In this document: positions 25,749-35,219 of the stretch, one piece after another
Layout: each line of letters opens with the position of its first letter
Numbering within the stretch: the first letter of the stretch is position 1
Notes under the pieces: generated by a model
Told to the model about the DNA's origin: nothing
The model's database searches: none
Seen by the model: the letters and a program-made list of their open reading frames with translations, nothing else
Assembly: GCF_006716085.1 (NCBI RefSeq)
Contig: NZ_VFON01000002.1
Span: 248,001 to 312,000, forward strand
Length of the DNA stretch: 64,000 bases
Source of the DNA: Leucobacter komagatae
Lineage (GTDB): Bacteria; Actinomycetota; Actinomycetes; Actinomycetales; Microbacteriaceae
Reading direction: 5' to 3'
Program-made: the position numbers and the translations under genes

Positions 25749-26763
25749 CGCGCTCCCCCTTCTCGGTTGTGGTCATCGCGGTGCTCGCGACGACGCCGCT
25801 GCCCGCCTTCGCCTTCCTGCGGCTCCGCAGCCGCGGGTCGGCGAGGTCGTTCAGGCTCTCGCCCGTGAGCGTGAGGCCCATGACGATGAGCACGATCGCG
25901 ACGCCGGGCCAGAGGCTCGTCCACCACACGCCGTTCGTGACGTCGCCGACGGCCTTGTTGAGGTCGTAGCCCCACTCCGCGGCCGAGTTTGGTTCGATGC
26001 CGAACCCGAGGAAGCCGAGGCCCGCGAGCGTCAGGATCGACTCAGACGCATTCAGAGTGAACACGAGCGGCAGCGACCGCGTCGAGTTGCGGAACACGTG
26101 TTTGAACATGATGCGCGACCGGCTCGCGCCGATGACGCGCGCCGACTCGACGAACGCCTCGGCCTTCACCCGCACAACCTCCGAGCGTACGACTCGGAAG
26201 TATTGCGGGATGAACACGACGGTGATCGACAGCGCGGCCGACCAGATGCCGCCCCACAGGCTCGACTGGCCGCCCGAGATGACGATCGACATCACGATCG
26301 CGAGCAAGAGCGACGGGAACGCGTAGATCGCGTCGGTGATCATTACGAGCACCCGGTCGAGCGCGCCGCCGATGTAGCCGGAGACGAGGCCGAGCAGGGA
26401 GCCCGCGAAGATCGACGAAAGTACCGCGATCACGATCGTGATGAGCGCGGTGCGCGACCCCCAAATGACGCGGGAGAGCACGTCGTAGCCGGCGATCGTC
26501 GTGCCGAACGGGTGCTCGGCCGACGGGGGCATGCGCGAGCCGAAGTCGCCATTCGGGCCTGACAGCGCGTGGAAGCTGTACGGCGCGATCAGCGGCGCAA
26601 ACACGGCGAGCACGACGAACAGCGCGATGAGCGAGAGGCCCGCGATGAGCATGCCGCGCTGCAGCCCGACCGACTGGCGCAGCTGCTTGATGAGCGGCCA
26701 CGAGTGCCAGCCGCGCTCGCGCGACGCACCCGCGGAGAGAATAATCGATGTCGTATCTGACAC
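25741..26763 (-). CDS. ABC transporter permease, DppC-type (operon B)
   Basis: The 340-residue product has an N-terminal cytosolic segment, an OppC_N-like first helix (LIAGLSLIALFVVLAVFAPL) and the BPD_transp domain with the EAA-like loop EAFVESARVIGASRSRIMFK. It forms the membrane channel with the DppB-type partner, whose gene lies 1 base upstream. Confidence 0.9.
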   Translation of the reverse strand: MSDTTSIILSAGASRERGWHSWPLIKQLRQSVGLQRGMLIAGLSLIALFVVLAVFAPLIAPYSFHALSGPNGDFGSRMPPSAEHPFGTTIAGYDVLSRVIWGSRTALITIVIAVLSSIFAGSLLGLVSGYIGGALDRVLVMITDAIYAFPSLLLAIVMSIVISGGQSSLWGGIWSAALSITVVFIPQYFRVVRSEVVRVKAEAFVESARVIGASRSRIMFKHVFRNSTRSLPLVFTLNASESILTLAGLGFLGFGIEPNSAAEWGYDLNKAVGDVTNGVWWTSLWPGVAIVLIVMGLTLTGESLNDLADPRLRSRRKAKAGSGVVASTAMTTTEKGERDE

Positions 26764-26764
26764 G

Positions 26765-27856
26765 TCAGTACCTCACTCTCGGGTCAATGAGCGCCGCAAT
26801 CACGTCGACGACGAAGTTCGACAGCGCGACGATAACGGCGAGCAGCGCCACGATCCCCTGCACCGCGATGAAGTCGCGGGCGGCAAGGTAGTGGGCGAGC
26901 TGGAAGCCGAGGCCCTTCCACTCGAACGTCGTCTCGGTGAGCACGGCGCCGGCGAGCAGCATCGCGATCTGCATGCCGATCACGGTGATGATCGGGATCA
27001 GCGCGGGCCGGTACGCGTGCTTCGTGACGAGCCTGAACTCCTTCACACCGCGCGAGCGACCGGAGTCGATGTACTCGCGCCCGAGCGTGCCGATCATGTT
27101 CGTGCGCACGAGCCGGAGGAACACGCCAGCGGTCATGAGACCGAGCGTGAGCGCGGGGAGGATCGCGTGCACAAGCACGTCGCCAACGTTCGCCATGTTG
27201 CCGGTGCGGAACGCGTCGATGAGGTAGAAACCCGACGGGCTATCGAGCATTTGGATCTGCAGCTCGGTGCCGATCGAGGCGCGGCCCGACACGGGCAGCC
27301 AGCCGAGCCAGACGCCGAAGATGAGTTTCATGAGCAGGCCCGAGAAGAACACGGGCGTCGCGTAGGTGAGGATCGCGAAGACGCGCAGCGTCGCATCCGG
27401 GCCGCGGTCGCGGTAGTACGCGGCGAGCATGCCGAGCGGGATGCCGACGGCGAAGGCAACGATGAGCGTGAAGAACGCGAGCTCGAGCGTCGCCGAGCCG
27501 AACGTGACGATCACCTCGGTGACGGGCCGGTGGTCGCTGATCGTCGTGCCAAAGTTGCCGGTGAAGACCTGGCCGAGGTACTCGAAGTACTGGGTGAGCA
27601 CGGGCCGGTCGTAGCCGGCGTCGTGGATGCGCTTCGCGAGCTCGTCGGGCGGCAGTTTGCCGCCGACGGAGGCAGTGATCGGGTCGCCGATGGTGCGCAT
27701 CAGCAGGAACACCATCGTGACGAGGATGAAGACTGTCGGGATGATGAGCACGGCCCGCCACAGAATGTAGCGCCAGAGCCCACCGCCCGAGGGGCGTTTG
27801 GGTGCCTTCGGCGGTGAAGCCACCCCTGAAGTAGCAAGAGATGTCATGATGCTCAC
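26765..27856 (-). CDS. ABC transporter permease, DppB-type (operon B)
   Basis: The 363-residue product has the DppB layout: a first helix LWRYILWRAVLIIPTVFILV, the periplasmic loop with GDPITASVGGKLPPDELAKR, GQVFTGNFGTTISDHRPV, and the coupling loop GREYIDSGRSRGVKEF. It has six membrane helices. The start could be the internal ATG at 27847. The gene follows the binding protein gene by 53 bases. Confidence 0.9.
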   Translation of the reverse strand: MSIMTSLATSGVASPPKAPKRPSGGGLWRYILWRAVLIIPTVFILVTMVFLLMRTIGDPITASVGGKLPPDELAKRIHDAGYDRPVLTQYFEYLGQVFTGNFGTTISDHRPVTEVIVTFGSATLELAFFTLIVAFAVGIPLGMLAAYYRDRGPDATLRVFAILTYATPVFFSGLLMKLIFGVWLGWLPVSGRASIGTELQIQMLDSPSGFYLIDAFRTGNMANVGDVLVHAILPALTLGLMTAGVFLRLVRTNMIGTLGREYIDSGRSRGVKEFRLVTKHAYRPALIPIITVIGMQIAMLLAGAVLTETTFEWKGLGFQLAHYLAARDFIAVQGIVALLAVIVALSNFVVDVIAALIDPRVRY

Positions 27857-27909
27857 ACTGGACAGGGAGGGAACCCGTGGGCCCCCTCCCTGTCACAGCC
27901 GTGTGTGCC

Positions 27910-29532
27910 TTAGTTCTTCGTGATCGTTCCGAGGCGGAACTTGAACGAACCGTCGAGCACGACGCCGTCGATCGCGTCGGTCGTGACCGCGACCTGCGTG
28001 CCCTGGAGCAGCGGGATCATCGGAACATCCTTCGCGACCTCAGCCTGCGTGTCCTCGATGAGCTTCGTGCGAGCGTCGGCGTCGGTTTCGACGCGCTCCT
28101 TCGCGATGAGCTCGTTCGTGGTGGCCGAGTTGTAGTGGTTGTTGAAGAAGCCACCGTTCTCGAAGAACGGGGTGAGGAAGTTATCCGCGTCCGAGAAGTC
28201 GGGGAACCAGCCGAGCTGGTACATCGGGTACGCGTCCTTCGGGAAGTCCTCCGAGTACTGGCCCCACTCGGTCGACTGCAGGTCGACCTTGAAGACGCCG
28301 TCAGCCTCGAGCTGCTGCTTCACGAGCGCGTACTCCTCAGCTGAGGCGTCGCCGTAATGGTCGGGGTTGTACTGCAGCTGCAGGGTGACGGGCTCGGTAA
28401 TGCCTGCCGCCTCGAGGCGGGCCTTCGCCGCGGCAGCGTCGGGGCCGCCCTGCTTGTCACCGTAGAGCTCCTGGAACGCGTCGGTTGCGCCGGTGAAGCC
28501 CTGCGCAACCGGGCTGTAGAGCGGCGTGAACGTGTCTTTGTAGACCTGCGTCGCGATCTTCTGGCGATCGATGAGGTCTGCGGCCGCCTGGCGCACAGCG
28601 AGCGCCTTCGCCGGGTCAGCATCGGGGGTCTTCGCGCCGAACGGCTGCGTATCGAAGTTGAAGACGATGTAACGGATTGCGCCGCCGGGGCCGTCAACGA
28701 GCTTCAGCCCGTCGGTCTTCCCGAGCTTCTCGGTGTCCGTCGCCGACAGGCTGCGGAACGCAACGTCGATCGCCTTCGTCTCCATCGCCTGCGAGAGGTT
28801 CGTCTCGTTGGCGAAGTACTTCACGTTGACGTCGGCGGTCTTCGCCGCGCCCCACTGGCCCTGATAGCCGTCGTACGCCTTGTACGAGGCGAGGTCGTTC
28901 TTCTTGAAGTTCTCGAGCGTGTACTGACCTGCGAACGCCTTGCCCTTGACGATCTCCTCGTCGGTCGCGAGCTTGTCGGCGGGGAACACATCCTCATCGA
29001 CGATCGGCGCGACGGGGGTCGACAGCACCTGCGGGAAGGTCTGGTCGTTGCCGTCCTTCAGGTGGAAGACGACGGTCGTGTCGTCGACGGCCTCGACCTT
29101 GTCGAGGTTCGCGAGGAGGCTCGACGGGCCGCTCGGGTCGGCAATCGCGACCTGGCGATCGAACGAGTGCTTCACGTCGGAGCTCGTGAGGTCGTTGCCG
29201 TTCGCGAACTTCAGGCCGGCCTTGAGCTTCACCGTGTACTCGGTGGGGCTCGTGAACTCGGCCGACTCAGCGATGTCGGGGGCGACGTCGCTCGAGCCAA
29301 TCTCGTGGTTGAGCAGGAACGGGTAGACGTTCGTCATGACGGCGAACGAGCCGTTGTCGTACGAGCCTGCCGGGTCGAGTGCCGTCACGACATCTGTCGT
29401 ACCGACGGTGATCGAGCCCCCGCCCGATCCCCCACCGTTACCGCCGGCGTTGTCGCCGCCAGACGCGCACGAGCTCAAGAGCAGCGCCGCCGCGCCCGCG
29501 AGTGCGACAGAAGTAAAAAGCGTCTTCTTCAA
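27910..29532 (-). CDS. Peptide-type ABC transporter substrate-binding lipoprotein (operon B)
   Basis: The 540-residue product is a family 5 solute-binding protein with a lipobox in LLLSSCASGG. Landmarks are YEVKLKAGLKFANGNDLTSS-like folding (YTVKLKAGLKFANGNDLTS), VKHSFDRQVAIADP and VRQAAADLIDRQKIATQV. The frame opens at 29544, but GGAGGA at 29543-29538 places the TTG at 29532 as the start, giving LKKTLFTSVALAGAAALLL. It captures the substrate outside the cell for the two permeases downstream. The substrate is unknown. Confidence 0.88.
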   Translation of the reverse strand: MKKTLFTSVALAGAAALLLSSCASGGDNAGGNGGGSGGGSITVGTTDVVTALDPAGSYDNGSFAVMTNVYPFLLNHEIGSSDVAPDIAESAEFTSPTEYTVKLKAGLKFANGNDLTSSDVKHSFDRQVAIADPSGPSSLLANLDKVEAVDDTTVVFHLKDGNDQTFPQVLSTPVAPIVDEDVFPADKLATDEEIVKGKAFAGQYTLENFKKNDLASYKAYDGYQGQWGAAKTADVNVKYFANETNLSQAMETKAIDVAFRSLSATDTEKLGKTDGLKLVDGPGGAIRYIVFNFDTQPFGAKTPDADPAKALAVRQAAADLIDRQKIATQVYKDTFTPLYSPVAQGFTGATDAFQELYGDKQGGPDAAAAKARLEAAGITEPVTLQLQYNPDHYGDASAEEYALVKQQLEADGVFKVDLQSTEWGQYSEDFPKDAYPMYQLGWFPDFSDADNFLTPFFENGGFFNNHYNSATTNELIAKERVETDADARTKLIEDTQAEVAKDVPMIPLLQGTQVAVTTDAIDGVVLDGSFKFRLGTITKN

Positions 29533-29605
29533 TTCTTCCTCCATTGGAAACTCATACGAGCATCAATGCCCGTACTAATTGCGTTTCAGATCACTTCACA
29601 CACTA

Positions 29606-29651
29606 GTGGGCCATTGCCCCAAGCGATAAACCGCTTGTAACAATGGCCCAC
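29606..29651. promoter_or_regulatory. Nested inverted repeat between the two peptide ABC operons
   Basis: GTGGGCCATTG pairs with CAATGGCCCAC (11 bp) and encloses AAGCG/CGCTT with a 6-base loop. It sits in the 168-base gap before the operon B binding protein gene, so it may be an operator, attenuator or boundary element. It has no T-run. Confidence 0.5.
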
Positions 29652-29661
29652 GAATTGTGAC

Positions 29662-29694
29662 CTAGGGAAGGCGCTCGGTGTCGCCGCGCCCTAG
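29662..29694 (-). terminator. Hairpin after operon A
   Basis: CTAGGG/CCCTAG starts a few bases after the stop of the operon A ATPase, with part of the loop also able to pair (GGCGC/GCGCC). It may end or process the operon A transcript. Confidence 0.45.
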
Positions 29695-29700
29695 TTTTGG

Positions 29701-31521
29701 CTACGCCTGCGCACCAGCCTGACCGCCGCCGGCGAACGGCGCAGAGCCGCTTCCAGCGACAGGAGTGTGCGGTACGTGGTCTCCGGCTTCGACAATGCCG
29801 AGCTCGATCGAGGCGCCCGGGATCGCGGCGAGGAGGTTCTTCGTGTACTCCTGCTGCGGGTTCTCGAACACTTCCTCGGTCGTCGCCTGCTCAACGATCT
29901 TGCCCTGCTGCATCACGCACACGCGGTCAGCGATCAGGCGCACGACCGCGAGGTCGTGCGTGATGAAGAGGTAGGTGAGCCCCAGGTCGCGCTGCAGCTC
30001 GGCAAGCAGATCAAGGATCTGCGCCTGCACGAGCACGTCAAGCGCGGAGACAGCCTCGTCAAGGACGAGGATCTCGGGCTTGAGCGCAAGGCCGCGCGCG
30101 ACTGCCACGCGCTGGCGCTGACCGCCAGAGAGCTCGTTCGGGTAGCGCGTCGCGAGCTCTCGCGGCAGCGATACCTGGTCGAGCAGCTCAAGCACGCGCT
30201 GCTTCCGGCTCTCGCGATCACCCACGTTGTGGATGTTCAGCGGCTCCATGATCGTGTTGCCGATGTTGCGGAGGGGGTCGAGCGAGCCGTACGGGTCCTG
30301 GAAGACCGGCTGCAGCTTGGAGCGGAGCTCGAACAGCTCGCTCGAGCTCATGCCGGCCGTTTCCTTGCCAGCGATCCGCACCGAGCCACCGCTCGGCTCT
30401 TCGAGCTGCAGCACCATCTTCGCGATCGTCGACTTGCCAGAGCCCGACTCGCCCACGAGCGCGAGGGTCTCCCCCTTGCGGATCGTGAAGGTAGCACCGT
30501 CTACGGCCACAAAGTCTTCGCTGCCAAAGTTCCCCTTGCGCAGCTTGTAGACCTTGCGCAGGTTCTCGACCTCGATGACGGGCTCGCCCGGCTTGCTGCC
30601 GTGCCCTTCTGCCTCGGCAAGCGCAGCGACGTCAAACGTGCTTGTCGGAGCGGCGGGCATGGTTGCCTCCGCACCGATCCTGCGCGATGCGAGGCTCGGC
30701 GCCGCAGCCACGAGCCGCTTCGTGTACGGGTGCTGCGGGCGCTGGAGAATCTCCTTGCTCGGCCCCGACTCGACGATGTTGCCCTTGTACATGACGATGA
30801 GCTTCTCGGCCCGCTCGGCGGCGAGGCCGAGGTCGTGCGTAATGAAGACAACGGCGGTACCCAGCTCGCTCGTGAGCTTCGCGAGGTGGTCGAGCACCAC
30901 GCGCTGCACAGTCACGTCGAGTGCGCTCGTCGGCTCGTCAGCGATGAGCAGCTGCGGGCTCGCGGAGAGGCCGATGCCGATGAGGGCGCGCTGCTTCATA
31001 CCGCCAGAGAACTGGTGCGGGTACTGGCGCATGCGACGCTCTGCGTCCTGCAAACCGGCCTGTTCGAGCACCTCGATCGCGCGGGCCTTGGCTTCCTTCT
31101 TGGTCTTGGCGAGTCCGTTCGCACGGATCGCCTCCTCCACCTGGAAGCCGACGGACCACACCGGGTTGAGGTTCGACATCGGATCCTGCGGCACGAGACC
31201 GATCTCGCGGCCGCGAATGGTCTCCATGTCACGGCGCCCGATACCAACGAGCTCGCGCCCGTTCCACTGCACTGAGCCATCGGTGACGCGGCCGGTGCCC
31301 GGAAGGAGGTTGATCACGGCGTGCATCGTTGTCGACTTGCCCGAGCCCGACTCGCCAACAATGGCGACGGTCTCACCCGGGAAGACATCGAAGTTGATGC
31401 CGTGGATGACCTCGTTCGGCTCCTTCTTCGTGCCGAACGCAACGCGGAGATCGCGAACGCTGAGCAGTGGCTCGTTCATCGCTGCTGCACTCTGCTGCTG
31501 ATTAGTCGTCTGATCGCTCAT
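29701..31521 (-). CDS. Peptide/nickel-type ABC transporter, fused double ATP-binding protein (operon A)
   Basis: The 606-residue product carries two ABC domains: the first with GESGSGKSTTM and FSGGMKQRA, the second with GESGSGKSTIA and LSGGQRQRV. The domain order and length parallel the operon B ATPase, but the sequence is clearly diverged. It overlaps the upstream permease gene by 4 bases (ATGA-type). It drives import by the operon A permeases. Confidence 0.9.
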   Translation of the reverse strand: MSDQTTNQQQSAAAMNEPLLSVRDLRVAFGTKKEPNEVIHGINFDVFPGETVAIVGESGSGKSTTMHAVINLLPGTGRVTDGSVQWNGRELVGIGRRDMETIRGREIGLVPQDPMSNLNPVWSVGFQVEEAIRANGLAKTKKEAKARAIEVLEQAGLQDAERRMRQYPHQFSGGMKQRALIGIGLSASPQLLIADEPTSALDVTVQRVVLDHLAKLTSELGTAVVFITHDLGLAAERAEKLIVMYKGNIVESGPSKEILQRPQHPYTKRLVAAAPSLASRRIGAEATMPAAPTSTFDVAALAEAEGHGSKPGEPVIEVENLRKVYKLRKGNFGSEDFVAVDGATFTIRKGETLALVGESGSGKSTIAKMVLQLEEPSGGSVRIAGKETAGMSSSELFELRSKLQPVFQDPYGSLDPLRNIGNTIMEPLNIHNVGDRESRKQRVLELLDQVSLPRELATRYPNELSGGQRQRVAVARGLALKPEILVLDEAVSALDVLVQAQILDLLAELQRDLGLTYLFITHDLAVVRLIADRVCVMQQGKIVEQATTEEVFENPQQEYTKNLLAAIPGASIELGIVEAGDHVPHTPVAGSGSAPFAGGGQAGAQA

Positions 31522-32483
31522 CGGCGAGCCCTCGCCTTCGGATCAAGCGCGTCTCGCACGACCTCACCAAGCATGATGAAGCCGAGCACCGTGATGGTGA
31601 GCGCGATGGACGGGTAAATAAGGTTCTGCGGACGCGTGCGGAGCTGCGTCTGGGCGGCCGAGATGTCGTTGCCCCAGCTCAGGAACTGCCCGGGAGGCAG
31701 CCCGACGCCCAGGAACGACAGGGTCGCCTCAGCAACGATCGCCGCGGAGAGCGACAGCGTGGTCACCACGATCACCGGAGCGATCGAGTTCGGCAGCACG
31801 TGCTTCACAAGGGTCTTGAAGCGCGAGAGGCCGAGTGCCTCCGACGCCATCACGAAGTCGCTGTTCTTCACGCGCAGGATCTCGGCACGCAAGATACGCG
31901 CCGTAACCGGCCACGAGAAGGCGCCGATCGCGAGCGCGATCACGAAGATGTTGCGGTGCGCGGAAAGCACGCTCATCACGACAACGGCAGCGAGGATGTA
32001 AGGGATCGAGAAGAACACGTCGCCGAGGCGCGAGAGGACGGTGTCGACCCAGCCGCCGAAGAAGCCGGCGAGTGCGCCCATGATCGTTCCGACCACAAAG
32101 GTGAGCACGATCACGGCGATGCCAACGGACACCGACGTCGAGGTGCCGTGGATGACGCGCGAATAGATGTCGCAGCCCTGCTTGTCAAAGCCGAGCGGGT
32201 GGCCCGCAATCGCATCCTGGTTCGAGAACGCAAGCTTGCAGGAGCGGGGATCGATCTGAGTGAAGAGTGTCGGGAAAAGCGACACGACAAGCACGAGCAG
32301 GATGATCGCAGCCGAGATCCAGAACATCGGGCGCTTGCGCATGTCGCGCCAAGCGTCGCTCCAGAGCGTCGCCTTCTTGCTGTCGACCTTCACGGCGTCG
32401 ACGGCGACAACGGGGGTCTCGTCGACGGGAGCAACGAAGTGCTCGAGGCGGGGGTTATGTTCGTTGTTCTTAGGCTCAGGCAT
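31518..32483 (-). CDS. ABC transporter permease, DppC-type (operon A)
   Basis: The 321-residue product begins with a polar cytosolic stretch, then the first helix MFWISAAIILLVLVVSLFPT, and the BPD_transp domain with the coupling loop SDFVMASEALGLSRFKTLVK. The conserved GVGLPPGQFLSWGNDIS turn is present. It overlaps the DppB-type gene by 8 bases, which suggests coupled translation. Confidence 0.9.
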   Translation of the reverse strand: MPEPKNNEHNPRLEHFVAPVDETPVVAVDAVKVDSKKATLWSDAWRDMRKRPMFWISAAIILLVLVVSLFPTLFTQIDPRSCKLAFSNQDAIAGHPLGFDKQGCDIYSRVIHGTSTSVSVGIAVIVLTFVVGTIMGALAGFFGGWVDTVLSRLGDVFFSIPYILAAVVVMSVLSAHRNIFVIALAIGAFSWPVTARILRAEILRVKNSDFVMASEALGLSRFKTLVKHVLPNSIAPVIVVTTLSLSAAIVAEATLSFLGVGLPPGQFLSWGNDISAAQTQLRTRPQNLIYPSIALTITVLGFIMLGEVVRDALDPKARARR

Positions 32484-33402
32484 AGCGAATCCTCGGGTCG
32501 AGCACGGCGTAGAGCAGATCGACGATCAGGTTCACGCCCAGGTAGACAAGCACCATCACCGTCACAAACGAGACGACGGTCGCGTTCTCTCCGCGAGTGA
32601 TGGCCTGGTAGAGCGTGTTACCGACACCGGGCACATTGAAGATGCCCTCGGTAACTGTCGCGCCGACGAGCAGCACGCCGAAGTTGGCGGCGCTGTTCGT
32701 GATCGTTGGGATCAGGGAGTTACGCAGCACGTGCACGGGTACGACGCGCGAACGCGACAGGCCCTTGGCGTAAGCGGTACGCACGAAGTCCTGGTTCAGG
32801 GTGTCGATCACCGAGGAGCGGGTCAGACGCATCGAGGTCGCATACAGGCTGATGCCGAGCACAATGGCGGGCAGCAGCAGCGCCTTGATCGAGGTGTCGG
32901 AGCCAACAGTCGCGGGGAACCATTTGAGGTTCAACCCGAGGGTGTACTGCGCGATGAACGCGACGACGAAGATCGGCACACTCATGAAGATCAGGCCGAT
33001 GATGAGGTTGACGTTGTCGAAGAGCTTGCCCTTGCGCAGGCCCGAGAACAGGCCAATGACGACCGCGAGCACGAGCTCGATGGCGATCGCCATGATCGCG
33101 AGCGTCGCGGTGATCGGGAAGGTCCTCGCAAGGATCTCGCTCACCGGCTGGCCCGAGAAGCTCGTGCCGAAGTCGCCGACGAACACACCCTTGAGGTACA
33201 GGAGGTACTGCACGATGAAGGGCTTGTCGAGGTTATATTGCGCGTGCAGCCGCTCAAGCTGCGCTGCGCTCGGGGTCTTGTCGCCGAACATGGCGAGGAT
33301 GGGGTCGCCGGGCATGGCGAACACCATGAAGTAGATGAGGAAGGTGGTGCCCAAGAGCACAGGGATCACCTGCAGGATACGGAAAAGGATGTATCTCAGC
33401 AC
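32476..33402 (-). CDS. ABC transporter permease, DppB-type (operon A)
   Basis: The 308-residue product opens MLRYILFRILQVIPVLLGTT, followed by FAMPGDPILAMFGDKTPSAA, FVGDFGTSFSGQPVSEIL and the coupling loop FVRTAYAKGLSRSRVV. This is the usual length and layout of DppB. It lies 185 bases downstream of the binding-protein gene, with a strong hairpin between. Confidence 0.92.
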   Translation of the reverse strand: MLRYILFRILQVIPVLLGTTFLIYFMVFAMPGDPILAMFGDKTPSAAQLERLHAQYNLDKPFIVQYLLYLKGVFVGDFGTSFSGQPVSEILARTFPITATLAIMAIAIELVLAVVIGLFSGLRKGKLFDNVNLIIGLIFMSVPIFVVAFIAQYTLGLNLKWFPATVGSDTSIKALLLPAIVLGISLYATSMRLTRSSVIDTLNQDFVRTAYAKGLSRSRVVPVHVLRNSLIPTITNSAANFGVLLVGATVTEGIFNVPGVGNTLYQAITRGENATVVSFVTVMVLVYLGVNLIVDLLYAVLDPRIRYA

Positions 33403-33542
33403 GTCACTCCCCCTCGCTGCTGAATGTGGGTAAACATGTTGCGTAGTCTCTCGCAGTTGTGGCGCGAAGCGAAACGAAAACTCCGGTGTTTTCTCGTTCG
33501 CAAGATTAATTCCTATTCAAACTCTGGCCGAGCCCGAACGGG

Positions 33543-33575
33543 CCGAAGCCCCGGACACGCAGTCCGGGGCTTCGG
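33543..33575 (-). terminator. Intercistronic hairpin after the operon A binding protein gene
   Basis: A perfect 14-bp stem (CCGAAGCCCCGGAC) with a 5-base loop lies 12 bases after the binding-protein stop. It is probably a partial terminator or an RNA-stabilising structure that keeps the binding protein in excess over the permeases. Confidence 0.7.
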
Positions 33576-33587
33576 TGTTGAAGTGCG

Positions 33588-35219
33588 TTACTTCTTGGTG
33601 ATCTCGTTGTACAGGGGTACAGAGTTCCAGCCGAACGTGACATTGTCAACGTCCGTGCCGAAGCCACCAACAACGTTGGAGTACCACAGCGGGATCGCGG
33701 GGAGGTCCTGCAGCAGGATCTCCTGTGCAGCCTCAAACTTCGCGTTCGCTGCATCGACGTCGCTCTCAGCAAGGCCCTCTGCGAGGAGCTTGTCGAACTC
33801 GGGGTTCGAGTAGTCGCCGTCGTTCGACGATGCGCCGGTCTGGTAGAGCGGTGCGAGGAAGTTGTAGAGACCCGGGTAGTCAGCCTGCCAACCGGTGCGG
33901 AACGCGGTCTTGATGCTGCGGCTGGTGACCTCGGTGCGGATCTCCTGGAACGTTGCGTAGGGCTTGCCCGACGCCTCGATGCCGAGGGTGTTCTTCACGC
34001 TGTTGGTGACAGCGTCAACCCAGCCCTGGTGTCCACCGTCACCGTTGTACGCGATCTCGAGCGAGCCCGACCACGGTGCGATTGCGTCGGCCTCAGCCCA
34101 CAGCTTCTTCGCCTGCTCGGGGTCGTACTTCACGCTTGCGACGTTCTTGAGGTCGTCGCTCCAGCCGTTGATCACCGGCGAGGTGAAGTCAACAGCGGGG
34201 GTGCGGGTGCCGTCGAAGATCACGTCGGTGATCTCTTCACGGTCGAACGACATCGAGATTGCCTGGCGGCGGAGCTTGCCCTCTTCGCCGCTGAAGTGCT
34301 CGAAGGTCTCGGGGATGGTGAAGGTCTGCACGATAGCGGCAGGCTGGTTCACGGTGCGGCCGTCGAGATCGGTCTCGTAGCTTGCGAATGCCGACTCGGG
34401 GACAGCGTCGAGCACGTCGAGCTTGCCGTCCTGGAGGTCAACGTACGCAGCGTCCTGCGAAGCGTAGAAGATGATGGTCAGGCCATCGTTCTCAACCTTG
34501 CGCGGGCCGGCGTAGTCCTCGTTCTTGACGAGCTCGATCTGCACGTCGTGCTGCCAAGCCTTCTCGTCAGCGAGCTTGTACATGCCGTTGCCGACAGGTG
34601 CCTCACCGAACTCCTTGGTGACGGCACCCTTGTCGTCAAACGCCACTGCGGGGAGCGGGTAGAACGACGAGTAGCCGAGCTGCAGCGGGAAGTCAGCCTG
34701 GGGAGTGTTGAGCTTCACGACGAAGGTCGTGTCGTCGACGACCTCAAGGCCGGTGAGCTCCGAGTCCTCGGTCTCGTTGAAGCCCTGGATGTTCGCGAAC
34801 CACGACTGGTTCTTACGAGCGTTCGATGCCTGTGCTGCATCGTTCCACGCCTTGGTGAAGGACTCAGCGGTGACGGGGTCACCGTTGGTGAACTTCGTGC
34901 CACCCTTGATCTTGATGGTGAACTCGGTCGAGTCAGCGTTTGCCTCGATCGACTCAGCGAGTTCGTTTGCCGGGGTGCCGTCTGCGCTGTACGACACGAG
35001 GCCGGCGAACATCACGTCAAGAATCTTGCCGCCGCCAACTTCGTTGGTGTCGCTAGGGATCAGGCCGCTTTCCGGCTCCGAGCCGTTCGTCGTAACAAAG
35101 GCGCTGCCGCTGCCCTTGTCTCCACCCTTGTCGCCTCCGCCGGTCGAGCAACCGGTAAGTGCCAGGGAGCCCGCTGCGGCGAGGGCAACAATGCCCAGCC
35201 CGATGCGTGAACGCTTCAC
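33588..35219 (-). CDS. Peptide-type ABC transporter substrate-binding lipoprotein (operon A)
   Basis: The 543-residue product is a family 5 solute-binding protein. AAGGAGGAAA decides the GTG at 35219, giving a signal VKRSRIGLGIVALAAAGSLA with lipobox LTGC. Motifs include FTIKIKGGTKFTNGDPVTAE, GYSSFYPLPAVAFDD and IPLWYSNVVGGFG near the C-terminus. It is the first gene of operon A. The OppA-like features suggest peptide uptake. Confidence 0.9.
   Translation of the reverse strand: MKRSRIGLGIVALAAAGSLALTGCSTGGGDKGGDKGSGSAFVTTNGSEPESGLIPSDTNEVGGGKILDVMFAGLVSYSADGTPANELAESIEANADSTEFTIKIKGGTKFTNGDPVTAESFTKAWNDAAQASNARKNQSWFANIQGFNETEDSELTGLEVVDDTTFVVKLNTPQADFPLQLGYSSFYPLPAVAFDDKGAVTKEFGEAPVGNGMYKLADEKAWQHDVQIELVKNEDYAGPRKVENDGLTIIFYASQDAAYVDLQDGKLDVLDAVPESAFASYETDLDGRTVNQPAAIVQTFTIPETFEHFSGEEGKLRRQAISMSFDREEITDVIFDGTRTPAVDFTSPVINGWSDDLKNVASVKYDPEQAKKLWAEADAIAPWSGSLEIAYNGDGGHQGWVDAVTNSVKNTLGIEASGKPYATFQEIRTEVTSRSIKTAFRTGWQADYPGLYNFLAPLYQTGASSNDGDYSNPEFDKLLAEGLAESDVDAANAKFEAAQEILLQDLPAIPLWYSNVVGGFGTDVDNVTFGWNSVPLYNEITKK

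Noticed and set aside
26501..27817. A 438-residue plus-strand frame opposite the ABC permeases
   Set aside because: It is a shadow with extreme Arg/Glu/His content.
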